From: Algibacter_G agarivorans
Lineage (GTDB): Bacteria > Bacteroidota > Bacteroidia > Flavobacteriales > Flavobacteriaceae
DNA: 64,000 bases
NCBI RefSeq assembly: GCF_039543245.1
Contig: NZ_BAABJJ010000014.1
Location: forward strand, 62,001-126,000
Direction: 5' to 3'
Shown here: positions 1-8,595 of the stretch, one piece after another
Position numbering within the stretch: the stretch's first letter is position 1
Layout: every line of letters starts with the position of its first letter
Notes under the pieces: model-generated
The model's database searches: none
Seen by the model: the letters and a program-made list of their open reading frames with translations, nothing else
What the model was told of the DNA's origin: nothing
Program-made: the position numbers and the translations under genes

Positions 1-192
1 ATCTATTTGTGGATCGCGAATAATATCTTCGTAATGCCACTGTACGGTATCAATCCAACATTTTCTATATAATAAATGTTCTAATAAATCACTTTCCGCG
101 TAAGCGTTTTCAAAAGGCTGATCTACAGTGTTAATAATGTGGTATTTTTCAATGACGTCTTGAAATATTTTGTTGGCTTTTTCTGTGAACAT
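1..192 (-). CDS. DUF4254 domain protein (partial)
   Basis: N-terminal 64 codons of a protein whose remainder lies off the left edge of the window. Translation from the ATG at 192 begins MFTEKANKIFQDVIEKYH and continues with HLLYRKCWIDTVQWHYEDIIRDP. This is the pattern I recognise from DUF4254 proteins of Flavobacteriaceae, often found beside a family 9 glycosyltransferase. The molecular function is unknown. The gene is divergent from upp, with about 70 bases between the two starts. The family call rests on recall of the N-terminal motif only. Confidence 0.7.
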   Translation of the reverse strand, partial: MFTEKANKIFQDVIEKYHIINTVDQPFENAYAESDLLEHLLYRKCWIDTVQWHYEDIIRDPQID

Positions 193-265
193 AATGTGTT
201 AAATTTTAAAGCGTAAATATACTTCATATTTAATTAACTTTACTACTGAAAAACCATAACTCATT

Positions 266-925
266 ATGCATATCCACCATATATCTCAGCAAAACTCAAT
301 ACTAAACACTTTTATTTCAGAAATTAGAAATATTGATATTCAAAAAGATAGTATGCGGTTTAGAAGAAATATTGAGCGTATTGGAGAAATTTTGGCTTAT
401 GAAATCAGTAAATCTCTAAATTTTAAAACGTCATCTATTAAAACCCCTTTAGGAGAAGCTTCTATAAATGTATTAGAAAACGATATTGTTTTATGCTCAA
501 TTTTAAGAGCAGGTTTGCCTCTACATAATGGATTGCTTAACTATTTTGATACTGCTGAAAATGCTTTTATTTCGGCCTATAGACATCATAAACATAATCC
601 TGAAAGTATTGAAATAATTGTAGAGTATTTAGCTTGCCCAAATTTAGAAAACAAAACACTTATTTTAGCAGATTCTATGCTAGCCACAGGACAATCTATG
701 GTGGCAACTTTTGAAGCTCTAAAACCTTTTGGAACACCTAAAGAAGTCCATTTAATAAGTGCGATTGGTGCACAGGAAGGTGTTAAATTTGTTGAAAAAC
801 ACTTTGATGATAACGTGCATTTGTGGATTGCCGCTATTGATGAAAAACTCAACAAAAAAGGCTATATAATTCCTGGGCTTGGTGATGCAGGCGATTTAGC
901 TTTTGGCGAAAAACTACAACAATAG
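266..925 (+). CDS. upp: Uracil phosphoribosyltransferase
   Basis: Cytoplasmic pyrimidine salvage enzyme that makes UMP from uracil and PRPP. The 219-residue length suits the family. The PRPP-binding loop is at residues 134-145 (LADSMLATGQSM), and the C-terminal uracil-binding segment GYIIPGLGDAGDLAFG is at about 199-214. The loop reads ADSMLATG where many family members have DPMLATG, so Ser replaces Pro. The ATG at 266 gives an N-terminus that runs into the conserved RFRRNIERIGEILAYEIS region. The gene is convergent with, and overlaps by 12 bases, the downstream DUF6427 gene. The identification is secure. The Ser substitution may simply be a lineage feature. Confidence 0.93.
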   Translation: MHIHHISQQNSILNTFISEIRNIDIQKDSMRFRRNIERIGEILAYEISKSLNFKTSSIKTPLGEASINVLENDIVLCSILRAGLPLHNGLLNYFDTAENAFISAYRHHKHNPESIEIIVEYLACPNLENKTLILADSMLATGQSMVATFEALKPFGTPKEVHLISAIGAQEGVKFVEKHFDDNVHLWIAAIDEKLNKKGYIIPGLGDAGDLAFGEKLQQ

Positions 926-1837
926 CAATACAAAAGGGACAATAAAGAGTACCGAAAGAAAGACTTCCTTAAACCATTTTTCTTGAATTATCTCGATATA
1001 ATTGGTAATAATTATTGCCAACGGCGCAAAGAGAAATAAAAATTCACTACCATTTTTTTCAGGAACTTGTAATACTATTAAAAACCCTATAATAGCAGCT
1101 ATAATAATGAGTTTAAACGACACTCTAAACACTTTTTTCTTCTTCTTAATGTTTTTTAAATAGAAAAACGAAGACCAAATCCCGAAAGATAAAAGTACCG
1201 TGATAGCGATTAAATACGATAAAGAATTATAGTTGCTAAAATCATAACTTGTTTGAGGGGATATGTCGAACATGCCAAAAAAACTATCGTAAAACACTAT
1301 AGAAGTCGCAACAGAAATTATAAAAACAGTAAAAACGCCTAAAAAAGGTACTATCCAATGTCGTACATTATTATCTGTATATAAAACAAGTGACACTATA
1401 ATCAAAGCAAAAAACAGAATGGACCAAAAGTAAAATAGTGCGGCAATTGCAATCCAAAAAGCAGCATCAAACAGTTTCTTTTTCACGTCTTTTTGAGAGT
1501 GCAAACTTACTATTCTTCTTAACCCTAACAGTACAAAAAAATTGGATATAAGCACATTAGAGTTACTGGTTGTCTGAGTAATAAATAGCAAAAACAGACT
1601 AAACAGCAAAATTTCATAATTGCTTTTTAAGGTTAAACTATTCTTATTAACTATAAAATCTAAAAGTAAAATAGATGCATACGCTACAAAAAGCAATGTG
1701 GTCTGCTTTACAATAAACGCCATTGGAAACGGCTCATTTATTAAACTTAATCTAGCTATTACAAAAGCTAAAAGCGTAATAAAAAAAACGATGATGAAAT
1801 TTATTGGCTTAGATTTATTAAAAATACTTGTTATCAT
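914..1837 (-). CDS. DUF6427 family integral membrane protein
   Basis: A 307-residue, very hydrophobic protein with about eight to nine predicted membrane spans, the first at residues 13-33. Basic patches such as NIKKKKKVFR lie between spans. The N-terminus MITSIFNKSKPINF matches what I recall of DUF6427 proteins, which occur in Flavobacteriaceae near upp and purD as they do here. No catalytic motif is visible and the function is unknown. Its 3' end overlaps the end of upp by 12 bases in convergent orientation. Its start is 71 bases from the divergent DUF6341 gene, so the two probably share a regulatory region. Confidence 0.75.
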   Translation of the reverse strand: MITSIFNKSKPINFIIVFFITLLAFVIARLSLINEPFPMAFIVKQTTLLFVAYASILLLDFIVNKNSLTLKSNYEILLFSLFLLFITQTTSNSNVLISNFFVLLGLRRIVSLHSQKDVKKKLFDAAFWIAIAALFYFWSILFFALIIVSLVLYTDNNVRHWIVPFLGVFTVFIISVATSIVFYDSFFGMFDISPQTSYDFSNYNSLSYLIAITVLLSFGIWSSFFYLKNIKKKKKVFRVSFKLIIIAAIIGFLIVLQVPEKNGSEFLFLFAPLAIIITNYIEIIQEKWFKEVFLSVLFIVPFVLLLL

Positions 1838-1857
1838 TAACTGTTTTTGTATTTTTG
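1828..1857 (+). promoter_or_regulatory. Bacteroidota-type promoter for the DUF6341 gene
   Basis: TTG at 1828-1830, a 19-base spacer, then TATTTTTG at 1850-1857. This matches the Bacteroidota housekeeping consensus (TTG or TTTG at -33, TAnnTTTG at -7). It lies about 50 bases before the ATG at 1909 and overlaps the divergent DUF6427 start. Confidence 0.6.
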
Positions 1858-1908
1858 CTACGTAAATATACTAACTATATACCCAGTTAGAAAATAATAA
1901 TAACACAC

Positions 1909-2136
1909 ATGAAAGATTTCTTTTACGCTATACAAGATTTATTTGTTGATGTCATTTTTGCACCTTTTGACGCTTTAAGAGCCTTAGAACTTGAAAGCTG
2001 GTTTGGAGCGAACGCTATATCTTGGATTTTTATGATTATAGGATTTGTTGCTATGGTCTACTGGATGAAACAACTTAAAGGCTTCAACGATAATAACGAA
2101 GAAGATAAAAGCGTTTCTGCACATTCTTATTTGTAA
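1909..2136 (+). CDS. DUF6341 family small membrane protein
   Basis: A 75-residue protein with one membrane span at about residues 36-53 (ISWIFMIIGFVAMVYWM) and an acidic C-terminal tail. The N-terminus MKDFFYAIQDLFVDVIFAPFD fits the DUF6341 family of Flavobacteriaceae. Members have sometimes been mis-annotated as uracil phosphoribosyltransferase because they sit next to upp. No function is known. It has its own well-formed promoter and is divergent from the DUF6427 gene, so the two small membrane proteins may be linked functionally (inference from position). Confidence 0.75.
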   Translation: MKDFFYAIQDLFVDVIFAPFDALRALELESWFGANAISWIFMIIGFVAMVYWMKQLKGFNDNNEEDKSVSAHSYL

Positions 2137-2183
2137 ACTAATTTAATACTATTTACTTGCCTAAATCTTATTAAAATTAGTTT
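2135..2183. terminator. AT-rich hairpin between convergent genes
   Basis: AAACTAATTT (2135-2144) pairs with AAATTAGTTT (2174-2183). It lies between the convergent ends of the DUF6341 gene and purD. The stem is AT-rich and the loop is long, so the terminator call is tentative. Confidence 0.3.
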
Positions 2184-3451
2184 AAATCGAATCCAATGTC
2201 TTTACGATAATTCATCTTATCAAAATGTAGTTTTTCTATATTCTGGTAAGATTTTTTTATGGCCTCTTGATACGTATTTCCATAAGAAGTAATAGCCATA
2301 ACACGACCGCCTGAAGTTAGAATTTTTCCATCTTGCAGTTGGGCTCCCGCATGAAATGGGATAGAATCTTGAATAGCATCAACTCCAGTTATTTCCTTTC
2401 CTTTTTCATAAGCTTCTGGATATCCGCCAGATACCAACATAATAGTTGTTGCTGCGCGCTCATCAATTTCAATATCAATTTTATCTAAACTACCATTAGC
2501 CATAGCCTGTAGGATTTCAACAAAATCATTTTTAAGTCTTGGTAAAACAACTTCGGTTTCTGGGTCTCCCATCCGCACATTATATTCAATCACTTTTGGG
2601 TCGTCTCCAACTTTTATAAGTCCGATGAATACAAAGCCAACATAAGGTAAGTTATCCTTTTTAAAACCGGAAATTGTTGGTTTTACTATGCGCTCTTCAA
2701 TTTTATTCAAAAATTCGTCTGTAGCAAATGGTACTGGAGAAACCGCTCCCATACCACCAGTATTTAAACCGGTATCGCCTTCACCAATACGTTTGTAATC
2801 TTTAGCTGTTGGTAAAATTTTATAGTTTGTGCCATCTGTTAATACAAAACAGCTTAATTCAATACCATCTAAAAACTCTTCAATAACCACTTTTGTGCTT
2901 GCTTCGCCAAATTTAGCATCGACAAGCATACTTCTTAGTTCCGCTTTAGCTTCATTTAAATCATTTAAAATAACGACGCCTTTTCCAGCTGCCAATCCAT
3001 CGGCTTTTAAAACGTAAGGTGCGTTTAGGGTTTCTAAAAACGCATAGCCTTTTTCAACGGTTTCTTTAGTAAAACTCTCGTAAGCCGCCGTTGGAATGTT
3101 ATGTCTATATAAAAATTCTTTGGCAAATTCCTTACTGCCTTCTAATTCGGCTGCTGCTTTTTGTGGTCCAATAACGGATACATGCTTAATAGCCTCATCA
3201 TTTAAAAAATAATCATGAACGCCTTGAACCAATGGGTCTTCTGGCCCAACAACAACCATATCAATCTGCTTATCTAAAACCAGTTCTTTAATAGCTTTAA
3301 AATCGGTTACACCAATATTTACGTTTGTAGCTACATTAGCTGTTCCTGAGTTTCCAGGAGCAACAAACAGATTGTTACATAAAGGACTTTGAGCTATTTT
3401 CCAAGCGAAGGTGTGTTCTCTTCCTCCAGAACCAAGAATTAAGATATTCAT
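2177..3451 (-). CDS. purD: Phosphoribosylamine--glycine ligase
   Basis: Second step of de novo purine synthesis: phosphoribosylamine + glycine + ATP gives GAR. The 424 residues match the family length. Visible features are the N-terminal signature MNILILGSGGREHTFAWKI, the conserved EGSKEFAKEF region, the ATP-grasp glycine loop KADGLAAGKGVVI at about residues 147-159, and the metal-binding segment EYNVRMGDPETEVVLPRL near residues 285-302. The C-terminal domain (GGYPEAYEKGKEI) is intact. It appears to be transcribed alone. A REP-like hairpin lies just upstream at 3467-3489. Confidence 0.96.
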   Translation of the reverse strand: MNILILGSGGREHTFAWKIAQSPLCNNLFVAPGNSGTANVATNVNIGVTDFKAIKELVLDKQIDMVVVGPEDPLVQGVHDYFLNDEAIKHVSVIGPQKAAAELEGSKEFAKEFLYRHNIPTAAYESFTKETVEKGYAFLETLNAPYVLKADGLAAGKGVVILNDLNEAKAELRSMLVDAKFGEASTKVVIEEFLDGIELSCFVLTDGTNYKILPTAKDYKRIGEGDTGLNTGGMGAVSPVPFATDEFLNKIEERIVKPTISGFKKDNLPYVGFVFIGLIKVGDDPKVIEYNVRMGDPETEVVLPRLKNDFVEILQAMANGSLDKIDIEIDERAATTIMLVSGGYPEAYEKGKEITGVDAIQDSIPFHAGAQLQDGKILTSGGRVMAITSYGNTYQEAIKKSYQNIEKLHFDKMNYRKDIGFDLN

Positions 3452-3466
3452 TTATTTCGTTTTAGT

Positions 3467-3489
3467 TTCCCGTTTTCACGGGAATGACA
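3467..3489. repeat. REP-like palindrome upstream of purD
   Basis: TTCCCGT (3467-3473), a 4-base loop, ACGGGAA (3478-3484), then TGACA. The same stem, 4-base loop and trailing GACA recur inside gltX at 51536-51559, with a weaker relative at 59328-59348. This marks a short interspersed repeat family. Confidence 0.6.
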
Positions 3490-3608
3490 AATTAATGTTT
3501 TTTAATGCCATGCATTAAAAGCCATATTATAGTTTGCGCAAAAATAAAACTAATGCCACTAATACACGAATATTTTTTATTTACTTTACAAAATATATAT
3601 TTTTTGAT

Positions 3609-4928
3609 TTGAATTTATTTAACCTTTCATTACAACTTAAAGGCTTTCCTATTAGAAAAGCAGAACGTGTTTTGAAAACCATTCAGAATAAAAATGACCA
3701 TGCATTTGATGTTTATGTTGAGCATAAAAAGCAAGACATCATTTCCTATCATTTAAAACACAATTCCTTTTATAAAACCTTTGGAAAATCTATAAATCCG
3801 TTAGATTGGAATACGATTCCTGTAATGACTAAAAAGGATTTACAGCAACCACTAGATACCCTAATGTCTGATGGTTTTACAAAAAAAAATGTGTATGTCG
3901 ATAAAACCTCAGGAGCCTCTGGACAACCTTTTATTTTCACAAAAGATAAATTTTGCCATGCTTTAACCTGGGCCATTATTAAAAACCGTTTTGGTTGGTT
4001 TAATATTGATTTCAATACCACTAAACAAGCCCGTTTTTATGGTATTCCATTGGATAAAAAAGGATTTTATATTGAAAAGTTGAAAGATTTTGTGAGCCGT
4101 AGAACCCGTTTTAATGTCTTTGATTTAAGTGATAAAGCTTTTGAAAATTGGTTAAGCGTTTTTAAAACTAAAGAACTGGAGTACATGAATGGTTATACCA
4201 GCCCCATGGTGCAATTTGCAAAATATTTAAAGCGTAAAAATATAGTGCTCAGTATGGAATGTCCAGCATTAAAAGTTTGCATTACAACTTCTGAAATGCT
4301 TTTTGAAAATGATAAGCAGCTTTTAAAAACACAATTTGGAGTTCCCGTAGTAAATGAATACGGTGCATCAGAATTGGATTTAATAGCTTTTGAAAAACCA
4401 AACGGCAAATGGCTCGTAAATAGCGAAACGCTGTTTGTTGAAGTGCTTGATGACAATAATACCGTTTTGCCTTACGGCGAAGAGGGGCGATTGGTTATTA
4501 CATCGCTTTATAATAAATCTCAGCCGTTTATACGCTACGATATTGGCGATATTGGAATCCTTTCAAAAGAAAGCACAGTTAAAGAACCTATACTTGAAAA
4601 ACTTGCTGGACGAACAAATGATATGGCTATTCTACCAAGCGGAAAAAAAGCTGCTGGCTTAACTTTTTATTACATTACTAAAAGTATTATTGAAGATGAT
4701 GGGAACGTTAAAGAATTTGTTATTGAACAAACCAAACTTGATACTTTCAAAATAATTTATGTAAGCTCTAAGAATCTTTCTGAAGAAAAAATGCAACACA
4801 TTACTATTGAAATGGAAAAATATCTTGAAAAAGGGCTTAACATTAATTTTGAAAGGCACGACAAATTAGTTCGTTCAAAAAGTGGTAAATTGAAACAGTT
4901 TTTATCCTACTTAAATCAAAATACATGA
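3609..4928 (+). CDS. CapK-like / phenylacetate-CoA ligase family adenylating protein
   Basis: ANL-superfamily adenylate-forming protein of the CapK/PaaK type, often found in capsule and O-antigen loci, where its substrate is usually unknown. The adenylation loop is KTSGASGQPFIFTK. The later core includes NEYGASELDLIAFE, the FIRYDIGDIG segment and GRTND. There is no in-frame ATG before the conserved region. The reading frame opens at a TTG at 3534, but similarity to family members begins at LNLFNLSLQLKGFP, so I place the start at the TTG at 3609, giving 439 residues. The stop overlaps the wecB start by 4 bases (ATGA), so the two are co-transcribed. An acyl or aminoacyl transfer role in glycan decoration is inference. 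Confidence 0.75.
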   Translation: MNLFNLSLQLKGFPIRKAERVLKTIQNKNDHAFDVYVEHKKQDIISYHLKHNSFYKTFGKSINPLDWNTIPVMTKKDLQQPLDTLMSDGFTKKNVYVDKTSGASGQPFIFTKDKFCHALTWAIIKNRFGWFNIDFNTTKQARFYGIPLDKKGFYIEKLKDFVSRRTRFNVFDLSDKAFENWLSVFKTKELEYMNGYTSPMVQFAKYLKRKNIVLSMECPALKVCITTSEMLFENDKQLLKTQFGVPVVNEYGASELDLIAFEKPNGKWLVNSETLFVEVLDDNNTVLPYGEEGRLVITSLYNKSQPFIRYDIGDIGILSKESTVKEPILEKLAGRTNDMAILPSGKKAAGLTFYYITKSIIEDDGNVKEFVIEQTKLDTFKIIYVSSKNLSEEKMQHITIEMEKYLEKGLNINFERHDKLVRSKSGKLKQFLSYLNQNT

Positions 4929-6022
4929 ATATTACCATAGTTGCTGGTGCCAGGCCAAACTTCATGAAAATCGCACCTATTATTGAGGCGATTCAGAATA
5001 AAAAAAAGGAAGGTTTTAACATTAATTACAGACTTGTACATACGGGACAGCACTACGACAAAAATTTAAGTGGTACTTTTTTTGAAGAATTAAATATCCC
5101 GTTACCAGACCGTAATTTAGAAGTAAAAAGTGGCACTCAAGCAGAACAAACCGCAGCTATAATGATTGGTTTTGAAAACGAATTAAATCAAAACCCCTGT
5201 GATTTGGTAATGGTTGTTGGCGATGTTACCTCTACCATGGCATGTACCATTGTAGCTAAAAAATCAAATATAAAAGTAACACATGTTGAAGCAGGAATAC
5301 GCTCTGGAGATATGCGCATGCCTGAGGAAATCAATAGAATTGTAACCGATAGTTTAACCGATTATTTTTTCACAACTTCAACCTATGCAAATAAAAACTT
5401 GGAACAGTTAGGTGTTTCTAAATCAAATATTTTTTTTGTAGGTAATGTGATGATTGACACCTTATTAAAAAATGAAAGCCGATTAAAAAAACCTAGTTTA
5501 TGGGGTGATTTAGAGTTGCACCATAAAAAATACCTAGTTATGACCCTTCATAGACCTAGCAATGTTGATGAAGAATTACAACTAAAAACATTAATTACAC
5601 AAATTGTTGCGCTCGGAAAAGATTATCCTATCATTTTTCCTGTTCATCCCAGAACTCAAAAATTGTTGAGTAGTCTGAATTTAAATTTTAAAAACCTTCA
5701 TTACGTCAATCCGCTTGGGTATTTAGAGTTTAATTATTTGGTAAAAAACGCCAAAGCCGTTATAACAGATTCTGGAGGTATTACTGAAGAAACAACGGTA
5801 CTGAATGTACCTTGTATAACATTACGAGACAGTACAGAGCGTCCTGAAACCTGTAACATCGGCACTAATATTTTAGTAGGAAATGATTCTAAAAAAATTG
5901 AATATGCATTTAAGATGTTACTTTCAGGAACTTGGAAACAAGGTACTAATCCAGAGTTATGGGACGGACATGCTGCAGAAAGAATTATTCATCATATATC
6001 TCATCTATATAAGTTATCATGA
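4925..6022 (+). CDS. wecB: UDP-N-acetylglucosamine 2-epimerase (non-hydrolysing)
   Basis: Interconverts UDP-GlcNAc and UDP-ManNAc for surface-polysaccharide synthesis. The 365 residues match the family. Motifs in order are GARPNFMKIAPII near the N-terminus, HTGQHYDKNLSG, VVGDVTSTMA, HVEAGIRSGDMRMPEEINR, and the UDP-binding TDSGGITEETT near residue 285. It overlaps the CapK-like gene by 4 bases and the following glycosyltransferase gene by 4 bases, forming a tight three-gene unit. No UDP-ManNAc dehydrogenase (wecC) is recognisable in the window, so the product is probably used as ManNAc or further modified elsewhere. Confidence 0.94.
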   Translation: MNITIVAGARPNFMKIAPIIEAIQNKKKEGFNINYRLVHTGQHYDKNLSGTFFEELNIPLPDRNLEVKSGTQAEQTAAIMIGFENELNQNPCDLVMVVGDVTSTMACTIVAKKSNIKVTHVEAGIRSGDMRMPEEINRIVTDSLTDYFFTTSTYANKNLEQLGVSKSNIFFVGNVMIDTLLKNESRLKKPSLWGDLELHHKKYLVMTLHRPSNVDEELQLKTLITQIVALGKDYPIIFPVHPRTQKLLSSLNLNFKNLHYVNPLGYLEFNYLVKNAKAVITDSGGITEETTVLNVPCITLRDSTERPETCNIGTNILVGNDSKKIEYAFKMLLSGTWKQGTNPELWDGHAAERIIHHISHLYKLS

Positions 6023-7182
6023 AGGATATCCTCATCATAACCAACTATTTTCCTCCTGAAACGGGAGCCGCTTCAAATCGTATGCTTCATTTAGCGGAAG
6101 GTTTACAGAAACATCATTTTAAGGTTTCAGTTATTACGCCTTTGCCCAACTATCCAACTGGCAAGGTTTTTAAAGCTTATAAAGGGCGTTTTAAACATAC
6201 TTCAAAAGAAAACAAGCTAACCATTCATCGCTTATGGATTTATGCTAGTAACTCAAAGAATAAGTTGTTACGCCTTATAGCCATGCTATCCTATAGTTTT
6301 AGTTTGGTGTGGTTTTTTACTTGGAATAAGATTCCTAAAACAGTTATTGTACAATCACCACCTTTACTTGTTGCTTTTACAGCTATGGTATTTTTGCGTT
6401 CTAAAAAACGTAAGCTTATTTTAAACGTGAGTGATTTATGGCCCATAGCTGGATTGGAATTGGGTGCTTTAAAAAAGAATTTCAGCTATCGCGTCCTCGA
6501 AAACATCGAGCATTTTAATTATAAACATACTGATTTAGTTTTAGGGCAGAGTGAAGAGATTTTAAGCCATGTGCAATCTCTTTTTCCAAATAAAGCGACT
6601 TTTCTATATCGCAATTTTCCTGATTTTGACGCTCCAAAGGTTTGTTTAAAAAACACATCAACCAGAAAACTAAAAATGGTATATGCAGGATTGTTAGGTG
6701 TAGCTCAAGGTATTTATAAATTATGCCAAGCATTGGATTACACCAATATTCAACTTCATATTTATGGTGCTGGTGCTGAACAAAACGCTATTGAAAATCT
6801 TATCAAAAAACATCCAAATTTAGATATCGTATATCATGGAGAACTATCAAGGAACGCATTACACAACGCACTAATCCAATATGACATTACTATTATTCCT
6901 TTACTGAATAGAATTTATGGTTCAGTACCTTCTAAAATCTTTGAATACGCCCGATTAGGAATCCCTATGCTATACTTTGGGGGTGGTGAAGGTGAAAAAC
7001 TAATTGAACAATATAATTTGGGATGGATTGCAGAAGCAGGAAACTATCGTGATTTGAATGCTGTTATTTCTAAAATTGAATCTTCAGAATTAGGATTAAA
7101 CAAAAGAAAGGAAATTCAAGAAACCGCGATTAAAAATTTTGAATTTAATATTCAACTAATGTCACTTTTCGAAAAACTCTAA
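6019..7182 (+). CDS. Glycosyltransferase family 4 (WbuB/WcaI-like)
   Basis: GT-B fold glycosyltransferase of 387 residues. The N-terminus ILIITNYFPPETGAASNRM and the PLPNYPTGK segment are typical of WbuB-like and WcaI-like amino-sugar transferases. The C-terminal nucleotide-sugar part contains KMVYAGLLGVAQGI, HIYGAGAEQNAI and VPSKIFEYARLGIPML, where the EYA glutamate is the usual EX7E-type residue. It is third in a + strand unit with the CapK-like gene and wecB, so a HexNAc donor is plausible (inference). Its 3' end overlaps the end of the convergent sugar transferase gene by 4 bases. Confidence 0.85.
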   Translation: MKDILIITNYFPPETGAASNRMLHLAEGLQKHHFKVSVITPLPNYPTGKVFKAYKGRFKHTSKENKLTIHRLWIYASNSKNKLLRLIAMLSYSFSLVWFFTWNKIPKTVIVQSPPLLVAFTAMVFLRSKKRKLILNVSDLWPIAGLELGALKKNFSYRVLENIEHFNYKHTDLVLGQSEEILSHVQSLFPNKATFLYRNFPDFDAPKVCLKNTSTRKLKMVYAGLLGVAQGIYKLCQALDYTNIQLHIYGAGAEQNAIENLIKKHPNLDIVYHGELSRNALHNALIQYDITIIPLLNRIYGSVPSKIFEYARLGIPMLYFGGGEGEKLIEQYNLGWIAEAGNYRDLNAVISKIESSELGLNKRKEIQETAIKNFEFNIQLMSLFEKL

Positions 7183-8588
7183 TACGCTTTTTCTTCACCT
7201 TTTAAGGCATTTATTATAGTTTGAAAAATTATTTTTAAATCTAACAATATGGACCAATTCTCAATATAAAAATTATCATATTTCACACGGTTTATAATGT
7301 CATTATCATGCTCTACCTCTCCTCGACACCCTTTTATTTGAGCTAATCCAGTAATCCCTGGTTTTACATGATGTCTAAAAATAAAATTGTACTTATCTAT
7401 TTTTTTCGAGTAATCATCCGTATAAGATATCATATGCGGTCTGGGGCCTACCACACTCATATCCCCTTTTAAAACATTAATAAATTGTGGAAATTCATCT
7501 ATACTCGTTTTGCGCAAAAATTTGCCAATATTTGTAACCCTACTATCATTTGGTTTTACGTAAGTTCCTTTAACTTCTTTAGTAATAGTTAACGATCTAT
7601 ACTTATAACAATCAAACTCCTTATAATTAATTCCATTTCTTTTATGTCTATAAAATAAAGGTCCTTTGGATTCTAACTTGATAATGATAAATAATATTAT
7701 TGAAAGCCATGAAAGGAAAAATATTATTATGAATAGCGAAAACAAAACATCAAATACGCGCTTTAAAAATTTATTGAAATCATTATTTAATGCCACTTCT
7801 TGAATAGATAAAACAGGCAGATAGTTATAATAATCTGTGTGAAGGCGTTTTGTAAAAAGCCTTAAAGTGTTAGGAACAAACTTAATATTACAATGGTTTA
7901 TATTCGCATATTTAACATAATCATTAACTTGTTTTTCAGTTAACTCATCAATGGCGCAATAAATTTCATCGATATTGTTAGGTTCTTTTAAAAACTCAAA
8001 GCTGTCCTTAATTGATCCCGTATTATTTTTATCATTAGAATCACTAAATATCGCTGTTATGTTATATCCTAATTCTTTTTTCCTCGAGAATATATTTTTG
8101 AGCTCCTCAACACTTGAACCACTACCTACAATAATAACACTTCTTAAATTTCCTTTTAAATAAGTACGAACTTTTTTTAAGACATAGAAACTTAATATTT
8201 TTACGGTCGCTATTGCTGCAAATGAATACAATAGATATTTTAAAACAATAAACGCTTGTACGTTGATGCTTCTAAAAAAACCTATAAATGCATATACAAC
8301 TACGGCATAGGTTATAAATTGTTTTAAGAGTAAGGAGGCTATATTAAGTAATGAAGTATATCTATAAACTTTATAAAATTTCAACAAAAATGTAGATGAA
8401 AGCCACAGGGTGACTGAATAAACAAAATAAAGTAAATGTTTATCGTTAAAAAAATTAGTTGAAAAGAAATATAAGTTCTCTTCGTTGAAACTTAATAAAT
8501 AAAACGCGAAAAAATTTATAACTAAAAGATCATATATTATTAAAGCAGGTCTTAATAGCCATGAATATCTTCCACGTTTAAATTCCAT
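7179..8588 (-). CDS. Polyprenyl glycosylphosphotransferase (initiating sugar transferase), copy 1
   Basis: Polyisoprenyl-phosphate hexose-1-phosphate transferase of the WcaJ/WbaP type, which starts polysaccharide assembly on undecaprenyl phosphate in the inner membrane. Of 469 residues, the N-terminal half has about four membrane spans and a CoA-binding-like domain (VIIVGSGSSVEEL). The C-terminal catalytic part begins with KRVFDVLFSLFIIIFF, followed by the substrate segment ESKGPLFYRHKRNG, RKTSIDEFPQFINVLKGDMS and VGPRPH. It is paralogous to the protein at 10921-12264, and both end in KGEEKAY. It is last in an operon with ugd and uxs. Confidence 0.9.
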   Translation of the reverse strand: MEFKRGRYSWLLRPALIIYDLLVINFFAFYLLSFNEENLYFFSTNFFNDKHLLYFVYSVTLWLSSTFLLKFYKVYRYTSLLNIASLLLKQFITYAVVVYAFIGFFRSINVQAFIVLKYLLYSFAAIATVKILSFYVLKKVRTYLKGNLRSVIIVGSGSSVEELKNIFSRKKELGYNITAIFSDSNDKNNTGSIKDSFEFLKEPNNIDEIYCAIDELTEKQVNDYVKYANINHCNIKFVPNTLRLFTKRLHTDYYNYLPVLSIQEVALNNDFNKFLKRVFDVLFSLFIIIFFLSWLSIILFIIIKLESKGPLFYRHKRNGINYKEFDCYKYRSLTITKEVKGTYVKPNDSRVTNIGKFLRKTSIDEFPQFINVLKGDMSVVGPRPHMISYTDDYSKKIDKYNFIFRHHVKPGITGLAQIKGCRGEVEHDNDIINRVKYDNFYIENWSILLDLKIIFQTIINALKGEEKAY

Positions 8589-8595
8589 AAGCTAA

